Below the pieces are notes generated by a model, which did no database searches, was not told the origin of the DNA, and saw nothing but the letters and a program-made list of their open reading frames with translations. From Daedaleopsis sinensis (lineage: Eukaryota > Basidiomycota > Agaricomycetes > Polyporales > Polyporaceae): a stretch of DNA of 64,000 nucleotides. Below, one piece after another: positions 57,792 to 64,000 of this stretch. Numbering within the stretch: the first letter of the stretch is position 1; the number at the start of each line of letters is the position of its first letter. The DNA is taken from positions 3,906,001 to 3,970,000 of the forward strand of contig CM066303.1 in NCBI GenBank assembly GCA_033807695.1. Direction: 5' to 3'. The position numbers were made by a program, and so were the translations under genes.

Positions 57792-58380
57792 ACGTCCACC
57801 TCCTCGAGTTCGCAACGCACTTCGCAGGGGCACGACACGCCCGGTACGGCGCAACAGACGCCCCGTACGTTGCGCGGCCGTCTGGACACCGACACGGCAT
57901 GCACCATCCCCAGCCTGAGCCTTGGTGTGCACTCGCGCGAGATGGCGGTGTGCAGCTTCTAGCTGCGCTGCGGACTTCGACTCGCTCAGTATCCCTGGCG
58001 CAATGCACTCCGTCCGACGATCCAGAACGGCTGCGCTGCCTTGCGGTGTACGGTGATACAAGCTCGCTGATCCCGACGCTTGTGAGGCGCCGCAACCGCC
58101 CCAACTCGATGCTGCCACTTCTGTCGCGATGTGCCTCGCGCCGTTCCTCCTCGTCGCTGGACTTGGATATCGATACATCTCGTTCAACCTGAGCTACCTG
58201 CCCTATGTTACGGCCTCTGCCCGCATCGCAGGCGTCACCGTCGGCGTAGACTCGGGGATTCTTCCGCCCCTTCTCGTGGAGCGGGTCTCACCCGGCGTGC
58301 TCTATGTCCGCCAGCGTCGTCCGGCCGGATGGAATTCTGCAGGATTCGTACTACTCACTCCCGACTCCGCACGCTAGGCT
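57792..58380. repeat. duplicated GC-rich block, copy 2, right part
   Basis: Continues the block interrupted by the LTR element. It resembles 7,400-8,200 of copy 1, for example CGACGCTTG.GAGG..CCGCAACC.CCCCAAC near 58,074 against 7,846. No conserved open frame. Confidence 0.6.
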
Positions 58381-58445
58381 GAGATACATAATAGACCGTG
58401 TAGAAGTATAGCAGGCCAGAGGAATGTGAACCGGTACCTCTCCAG

Positions 58446-58712
58446 GGAGTATATCAGTTATCAGCATTTCAAGTTCGCCACCGGCCGCTCATGTTCGAAT
58501 TGCCATTGATTGAAAGCACCGTGCCGTGCATTTGATATACTGAGCTATAGTGACGAAAAGTCAACTAGTTTCTCTCTAAGGAGTATATCAGTTACCAGCA
58601 TTTCAAGCTCGAAGTTCACCACTGGTCGATCATGGTCGAATTACCATTGATTGAAAGCACTGTGCATTTGATACCCTGAGCTATCTCGGAGCGATGAAGG
58701 TCAACTGTTCGC
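58446..58712 (-). repeat. tandem pair of about 134-bp tRNA-like units
   Basis: Two adjacent units start at 58,446 and 58,580 with GGAGTATATCAGTTA and end near GTCAACT. Read on the minus strand each contains TAGCTCAG followed about 40 bases later by ATTCGAmC, resembling the internal A and B boxes of RNA polymerase III genes such as tRNAs. Folding is not tRNA-like enough to call a functional tRNA. A tRNA-derived SINE or pseudogene is the likeliest reading. Confidence 0.4.
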
Positions 58713-59243
58713 GCCTTTCTGTCAAACCTCGGGATCACACGGGCATACCAAACAGTCCCAGTGTAGTCAGTGGTTGTCTCTTCAATTGCTACCTTCCAAG
58801 TCAACTCAACAGCCAAAGCTACTGTAAATGTCGGATCAAAGCAGGTATACATGGATTAACAGGAGATTTGTGCTTCATCCAAAATCGTAGGGACCGACAT
58901 CTTCCTACTAACTAGCCTTCAAGCTTCAAGCTCTGGACTCAAGTCAAATCAACTTCTAGGCACGTTCCTTGTAAGCTGTCTGTAGATTTACCTGATGCGT
59001 CCAGTTTTCTCCACCTATGACCGCAGTCCTGACGAACTCAATGGTCCTAGATCCGGCACAAAGTCAGTCGCAACATATCTGCATGGCCGGCAGGGAAGAC
59101 AAATGATTCCTTCTCACCAAACAAATGTTGCAGTTAATCTCCTACTCCGCATAGAAAAATACCCGGGGGCCGAGATCATATATGCATTGATGGCTAAGTA
59201 GTACATGGTCGGATTTCACAACTTTCAGTGCCTACGCCAGGGG
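58713..59243. other. gene-free upstream region
   Basis: Only short open frames (up to 73 codons) without recognisable content. It probably contains upstream regulatory sequence for the secreted-protein gene. Confidence 0.4.
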
Positions 59244-59250
59244 TATATAA
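59244..59250 (+). promoter_or_regulatory. TATA box of secreted-protein gene
   Basis: TATATAA in the context GGGGTATATAAGCC lies about 110 bases before the ATG at 59,359. Confidence 0.65.
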
Positions 59251-59358
59251 GCCTGCCTCGACGTCAGCAATGCTCTCCTCAGAGCAAACGAACCAAAGGG
59301 CTATTTCACAACATCACATCCTCTCGACTTCCACTCGTCGCTGCTCCACACACCCGAC

Positions 59359-59949
59359 ATGTTCGCACTCACCATCCCCTTCGTCGCCCTTCTCGCAGCG
59401 GTCAGTCTGACCGCAGGCGCAACCATCCCCGATGCCACCGGTCCTGCTCTGCAGCCCATTCCTGTCGGCTCCACCGACGGTTTCTACCAGGGATACGTCC
59501 ACGAGAACGGCAGCACCATCTGGGAGTTCCTCGGCGCAGACGCCGCCTCGGTCAACCCCAAGAACGCGACCTTCACCTCCGGCACTGCCAGTGCCAAGGC
59601 CGCGAACCCGGAGTCTGCGCTCGTCAAGCGCGACTCCATCACCTGCAATGGGTACGGCATCAACGCCGACAGCGTGAACGTCGCGCAGGGCGAGCTCGCG
59701 GACATGTGCGGGTCCGGGTACTACTTCGGCTCCCGAAGCATCGCCCGCGTGTACGCCGACACCGTCGCGTACGGGTGCAACTACGGGAACAGGCAGACGT
59801 GCCACAGCGACGACGTGTGGTACTTCTACGCGCAGATCAACTCCAAATGCGGCTTCACGCACGGGTCGAGCGCGGGGGCTGGCCACTACGACGCCACGGG
59901 CTGGAAGGCGGCATACGGCCACGTGTCCCAGGGCAGTGGCTTCTGCTGA
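59359..59949 (+). CDS. small secreted cysteine-rich protein with Kex2-type processing site
   Basis: This intronless gene encodes 196 residues. Residues 1-21 (MFALTIPFVALLAAVSLTAG) are a clear signal peptide. Residues 22-94 form a Ser/Ala/Pro-rich pro-region ending in LVKR, a Kex2-like dibasic site. The predicted mature part of about 102 residues starts DSITCNGYGI and has six cysteines (ITCNG, ADMCGSG, YGCNYG, QTCHSD, SKCGFT and the C-terminal GFC), enough for three disulfides, with an aromatic Gly-rich composition. Similar small secreted proteins are common in basidiomycetes, some discussed as effectors, but I do not recognise a named domain. Codon use is strongly biased to C/G-ending codons, which suggests good expression. 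The start is set by the signal peptide. Confidence 0.9.
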   Translation: MFALTIPFVALLAAVSLTAGATIPDATGPALQPIPVGSTDGFYQGYVHENGSTIWEFLGADAASVNPKNATFTSGTASAKAANPESALVKRDSITCNGYGINADSVNVAQGELADMCGSGYYFGSRSIARVYADTVAYGCNYGNRQTCHSDDVWYFYAQINSKCGFTHGSSAGAGHYDATGWKAAYGHVSQGSGFC

Positions 59950-60050
59950 GCTGTTGGACGTTCATGGTAAGTCCCAGCTGCTCATGTAGTCCTGATACAT
60001 CATAAACAGGTATTCTGCCTTGACCGGAATACATCATGAACAGGGCAAAA

Positions 60051-60066
60051 CCGTGATATATCACGG
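60051..60066. other. perfect 16-bp palindrome downstream of secreted-protein gene
   Basis: CCGTGATATATCACGG lies about 100 bases after the stop at 59,949. Just before it ATACATCATAAACAG and ATACATCATGAACAG occur as near-direct repeats (about 59,996 and 60,030). It could serve in 3'-end formation or be a remnant of a small element. Confidence 0.4.
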
Positions 60067-60527
60067 TGTCCCCCCATCTTCAAAGATGTCCAGCCAGATC
60101 TGTCGGCACCTCGGCATACTTCCTTATGCAGTATATCGGTACGGCAAACCAACCGGCAGGTAACGATGAGATCTGAAAGATATATTTATTACTATATGTC
60201 GCTGATAACAGAGACAAATGGTCGCGAATGTTAGTATTTATGTCTATCAACACTTCAGATTGATCTAGTAGATAAGTAGTCACACTACAATTCGGCATTA
60301 GGACACATAGTACGGCTGGCATAAGCATATATGTATTTTAGAGCGGTATACGGGCAATACGACATAGTGCAGCATAAACTTTATAGACATAGTACGGAGT
60401 TTCAAGATGAACAGACGGCACTCCTACCCCTGGCGGACCCGTTTGCCAACCGGTCGAGGCTGTGGCTTCCCTAGCTTGCGTTTCCTTGAGATTATATTAG
60501 TCTTGAGCTAGTGAACCGGGAAAAGAC
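60067..60527. other. AT-richer gene-free stretch
   Basis: Separates two convergent genes. No open frame beyond 82 codons and no recognisable motif. Confidence 0.4.
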
Positions 60528-63500
60528 CTACTTCGTCTGGTTCCTACCACCACTGGTCGCTGCAGCATGTTTATTGAGCCCCTCTAGAACCCATACGACA
60601 TCCTGTACCGCCTCACGCCATTCATCAGCCGTTTCGGAAGTGATGTCATACCACCAGACCAGCGCCAGAAGCACAATCAGCATGCCGTTCTTGCCAGGCA
60701 CCTCCAGATCGTCCCATGGACCCATTCCTCCGGGAGTCGGTCGCCCTGCCTCGGAACGCAATCGCCATGTCGGCTGCAGTCCAGACCACCATGTCCACCA
60801 CGAGGACGCGTAGACGGTGTCCTGCGGCATGGGCGGAGGCCCCTTTTCGAAGCTGCGGCGTAGTGAGCGAATCCAGTGGAACACAGCATCAGGCCGCCCT
60901 GTAGCGCTGAGGCCCCTCGTCTGCATAGCAGGATGTCAGCCGATTCAATGTCAATAGCACAGTGAGTAACGTACTGACGACTCCCAGACGTAAGCGCGTT
61001 CCAGTTCGGTCCAAAGGAAGAGGGCGCGCTCAAATTGCGCACCACAATCCTTGCCCTTCATAAAGTCGTATGCTTTGCGCACCCACTCCGGCCAGTCAGC
61101 ATCGTTGACCGGTTGGACATCTGTTGCTTGATGAATCGCTCCACCCGGAACGGTCAATGACTGTTGAGTGTCGGCACGCGCGGGAGGTACGGGTGCATTA
61201 GCAGCTGCTGCGGGGTCAGTGAGCGGCATACTAGCGTCGTCGGGCGCGGGCGCAGCTGAAGAAGCGGTGGGGACAGTAGAGGTGGCAGGAGCGGACGACT
61301 CGGAGGTATGCGGAGGAGTTTCGGTCGGAGCTGATGGCTCTTCGGCCGCGGATGCAGACGTCGTGGGGGCGGCGAGAGAGCCGGACGTTGCAGCTCCGGA
61401 CGTTGCAGGTGCGGCTGGTGCGGCGGGTGTGGCAGACGTCGCGGGCACGGCGGGTGTGGCAGACGTGGCGGACGTGGCGGGGGAGTCGGACGCGGCGGAT
61501 GCGGCGGCAGGGGCGGACATTCCGGGCGCGGCGGATGCGGCGGGTAAGGCAGACGTCGCCGCCGCCGCTCCGGACGTCGCGGGTGCGGCGGGTGTGGCGG
61601 ACGTGGCGGAGGAGTCGGACGTCGCAGCTCCAGACGTCACGGGGGCGGCAGGTGCGGTGGGTGTGGCGGATGAAGGGGGTGAGGCGGACGTCGCAGCTCC
61701 GGATGTCGCGGCGGCCGTGGCAGGGGACACGGACGTTGCGGCGGCGTGCGAGGCGGGTGCAGGGCGGGGCGATCGCGAACGTGCACGGTCAGCGCGCGTG
61801 CGGGCTCGCAATGAGCGTCCAGTCTCTGGGTCGCCATTCAAGCGAGTTGAACGGCGAGTCGGAGGACGGGGTGCTGCGCGCTGCTTCCCTTTGTCTGCGC
61901 TTTTCTTTCCCGCCTTCTTTCCCCGGCCCTTGGCGAAGTCGTTGAGGAAGGTCGACTCGAGGCCAAGTTGGGCCAGCTTCTCGGCGTTGCTGGCCTGGAT
62001 ATTCAAGCGCTCGAGCTCGAACTCCGAGCAGTTTCGATGCACCCAGAGAAAGAGCTGACGCTCATTCTCGGGCATCTTGGCGAGCCGGCGACCCATAGCC
62101 TCATTGAGTCCTAGATCGTCCGCCGTCGGGACGTCGGAACCCTCAGGGACCCTTGCTGAAGGGATGTCTTCTTCGTCATCGTCCTCCTCGCCGCTGCCCT
62201 CCTCGCCTGACGGTGACTCATCACCTGCGTGGTCGTCGTCGTCGTTGCGCCTACGCGTTCGACGGCCAGTGCCCCGTTTAGTCTTGACTTGAAGGGCCGA
62301 AGTGGTCGCAGCCGCGGACACTTGTGGCGCACTTGACGGGCCCGGCATGGGCCCGGCCGCGTCTGCTTCGTCTGCGACCCCGGAAGGCCCATCTTTGGCG
62401 GCCAGTTGGGTAAGATATTCTAGGTTACTGTGTTAGCTATCACCCAGTGAGCGAGGACCTCCATCATACCTTCAGTGTTCATAAGATAGCGCGTGAACGA
62501 GGGCATGATCGAGCTCTGAAACACGGGACCCTCTACACCATGCCACATACGATTGCCAGTGGCGCGTCCAGCGCTGAGACTGGTTGTAGGACATCAGTAA
62601 TGCTATTGAAGTTGAAATGACTCTGTTCTTACACTTTTAAGTCGAACTCCTTCGGGCCCCCAAGTGTTGGAACGCCGGCGATCAGGGTTATGTGGAAGCC
62701 AGTGTAGCTCTTGAGGAGCTCGAGCAGCGGCTGCACGATCGGCGCCCAGGTTGCACGAGCTCTACTAGGGATGCATGAGATGGAATATGACTCATGTAGA
62801 GCTAATGTACTCGCCTGGCCTTGGATTCTTCGTCCTGGGGGACACCGTGACTCGGCACCAACCCTGCGGCATAGTCCTCGAGATCCTGCGCATGCATCTC
62901 GTCTACCTCAGCTTGGAGCTCCTTCCTGCGTTCATCCGTCTCCTGTGCCAGGAGCTCGCGCGCAATTGCTCCCCGGAAATTCAACCGCTCCTTGTCTGGC
63001 AAGTTGGCGCTGTACCACCGCTCGTCGAAGACTTCTTGAATGCCGGCTTCGTTCACGTCCATGTAAAATTGCCACAACGCTAGCTTCCGTGGGGGAGGGG
63101 GAGGGTTGGCGGCATCATTGAGCTTGGCCAAGAGCCCAGCCCATGGGTTCTCCTCCCGGCGCGCCGTCGTTGTGGCGACATACCGAAAGTGACTCTTGAT
63201 GCGCTAAGAATCAATGTCAGCAAGTGAGTAGTATCCTCATATTTATCTATGACGCACCTCCTGTGTCTGATCGACGATGTCCTGTTTCTCCTTTAGAATC
63301 TCAGGGGTCTCCTCCTCAGTCGTCGGCGGGGGAGGAATGGACGGATCGCCGGGTTCGCGGTCTAGGGGCAGGTTCCAGGGAAATTCCACCCAATACTTGG
63401 GGAAGAATTCGTCCCAGAAGTCGTTTTGAATTTTCCGGGGCGCCTTATGGACGGGCAGGAAGTCGTTGTAATACTTCGCGATGAACTGGCCGCGCATGCC

Positions 63501-63617
63501 GCCAAAGGTGTTCTTCGCGCCGGGCTTCCCTCCCTTGCGGGGCCTGCTGGCCTTGTGACGATCTCGAGCGGCTCGTGACATTGTCTGGCGCTTTTTGGCT
63601 GTCTGGGTACGTGCCAT
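60528..63617 (-). CDS. six-exon protein of a dispersed agaricomycete family (gag-like candidate)
   Basis: Exons are 63,617-63,258, 63,203-62,815, 62,764-62,633, 62,579-62,470, 62,419-60,975 and 60,920-60,528. They join in frame to 942 residues. The N-terminus is basic (MARTQTAKKRQTMSRAAR), followed by a Trp/Tyr-rich region (FWDEFFPKYWVEFPW, ALWQFYMDVN), WAPIVQPLLELLKSYTG and HITLIAGVP. A long acidic, then basic linker (GKKAGKKSADKGKQR) and an Ala/Ser/Thr/Pro low-complexity tract of over 150 residues follow. The conserved C-terminal part has WPEWVRKAYDFM, LFLWTELERAYVWE and ASSWWTWWSGLQPTW. I recognise this architecture as repeated in many agaricomycete genomes; its role is unknown and a mobile-element origin is inference. 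Intron 2 has GC instead of GT at the donor (CCAG|GCGAGT at 62,815/62,814). The start at 63,617 is preferred over an upstream in-frame Met. Confidence 0.82.
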
Positions 63618-63850
63618 GGTCGTCGTGTGAGGTATTGAGAGATAGAGAGAGCAAAATTGGAGGCGTGAGGGCAAGAGAGACGCGTCGAACGTAGGGTGAC
63701 TATGAAAGCGCGTGCGGTCACCGTTGTGTCACTGTGTGTGACGGTGTGTCACTGTGGTGACCTCCGAGCGCACGTGGTTATCGGTTCTTGATCGCTCACG
63801 ACCATCTATCTCCGCTCGACGATCCTCCCCCTTCATCTCTCCCCATCGCA

Positions 63851-64000
63851 ATGCCCGTGTCTGACGAGCTCATCGACGACTACGACGACATCGCCCAATC
63901 GCTCGGCGTCACTCCGGTGTACAACGACGAGGGGGAGATCATTCCGCTGGGCCAGCCAGAGGGCGGGTGCAAAGTCGTGGTGTATGTCGTCTGGGTCGGC
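63851..64000 (+). CDS. partial gene: N-terminus resembling an RNase H1 N-terminal (viroplasmin-like) protein
   Basis: The first 50 codons before the window edge start MPVSDELIDDYDDIAQSLGV, an acidic leader, and end with CKVVVYVVWVG. The last motif resembles the first strand of the small RNase H1 N-terminal/caulimovirus-VI domain (commonly starting YYVV.G), which binds RNA-DNA hybrids. The gene diverges from the six-exon gene starting at 63,617, with 233 bases between the two ATGs. Too little is present to be sure of the domain. Confidence 0.5.
   Translation, partial: MPVSDELIDDYDDIAQSLGVTPVYNDEGEIIPLGQPEGGCKVVVYVVWVG

Noticed and set aside
61168..62058. 296-codon plus-strand Ala/Val/Gly-rich frame
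   Set aside because: Antisense to the Ala/Ser/Thr/Pro low-complexity exon of the 60,528-63,617 gene.
1..64000. CRISPR arrays, rRNA genes and Starship-type elements
   Set aside because: No spaced short direct repeats of CRISPR type, no rRNA-like sequence and no DUF3435 tyrosine recombinase were recognised. The features are those of a fungal nuclear genome.

Overview
This window is almost certainly from a basidiomycete fungus, most likely an agaricomycete. The evidence is short GT-AG introns of about 45-60 bases, a DUF6535 membrane-protein gene, a fungal-type Helitron RepHel, and several gene families I know mainly from mushroom genomes. Ordinary housekeeping genes are nearly absent; the only one seen is a broken piece of mitochondrial QCR2. 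The window reads as a mobile-element-rich accessory region. All splice models below were built by eye from donor/acceptor motifs and reading frame.

Layout. From 1 to about 8,500 lies a mostly non-coding block: a QCR2 pseudogene fragment fused to a truncated DUF6535 copy, then decayed spacer. From about 9,190 to 58,380 the same order of sequences appears again on the same strand, but stretched by insertions. This second copy starts with an intact six-exon DUF6535 gene (9,191-11,719, minus). It contains a third, decayed DUF6535 copy near 16.1-16.7 kb and a Helitron-linked gene island (about 20.4-41.9 kb). It then holds an apparently intact 6.2-kb cut-and-paste transposon with a perfect 8-bp target duplication (42,276-48,466), a 1.7-kb inverted-repeat element (48,761-50,420), and a 6.3-kb LTR element with identical 1,261-bp LTRs around a 42-bp minisatellite (51,491-57,791).

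The gene island is the most unusual part. A 2,334-residue RepHel (HUH endonuclease, PIF1-type helicase and a C-terminal cysteine-protease-like domain) is followed by a compact set of about eleven small spliced genes. Seven of these (starting at 29,762, 33,436, 35,011, 36,452, 37,439, 39,163 and 40,599) are diverged paralogues. They share a two-module architecture ending in a Gly-Asp-hydrophobic strand motif, and five of them share the same intron-phase order 2-1-0. Two further small genes on the minus strand have features that may suit an OB-fold, and one gene joins an F-box to a nucleotidyltransferase-like segment. I do not recognise the function of the seven-gene family.

The right flank (58.4-64 kb) holds a tandem tRNA-like repeat, a TATA-driven gene for a small secreted cysteine-rich protein with a Kex2-type site, a six-exon minus-strand gene of a family repeated in agaricomycetes, and the first 50 codons of a divergent gene resembling the RNase H1 N-terminal (viroplasmin-like) domain.
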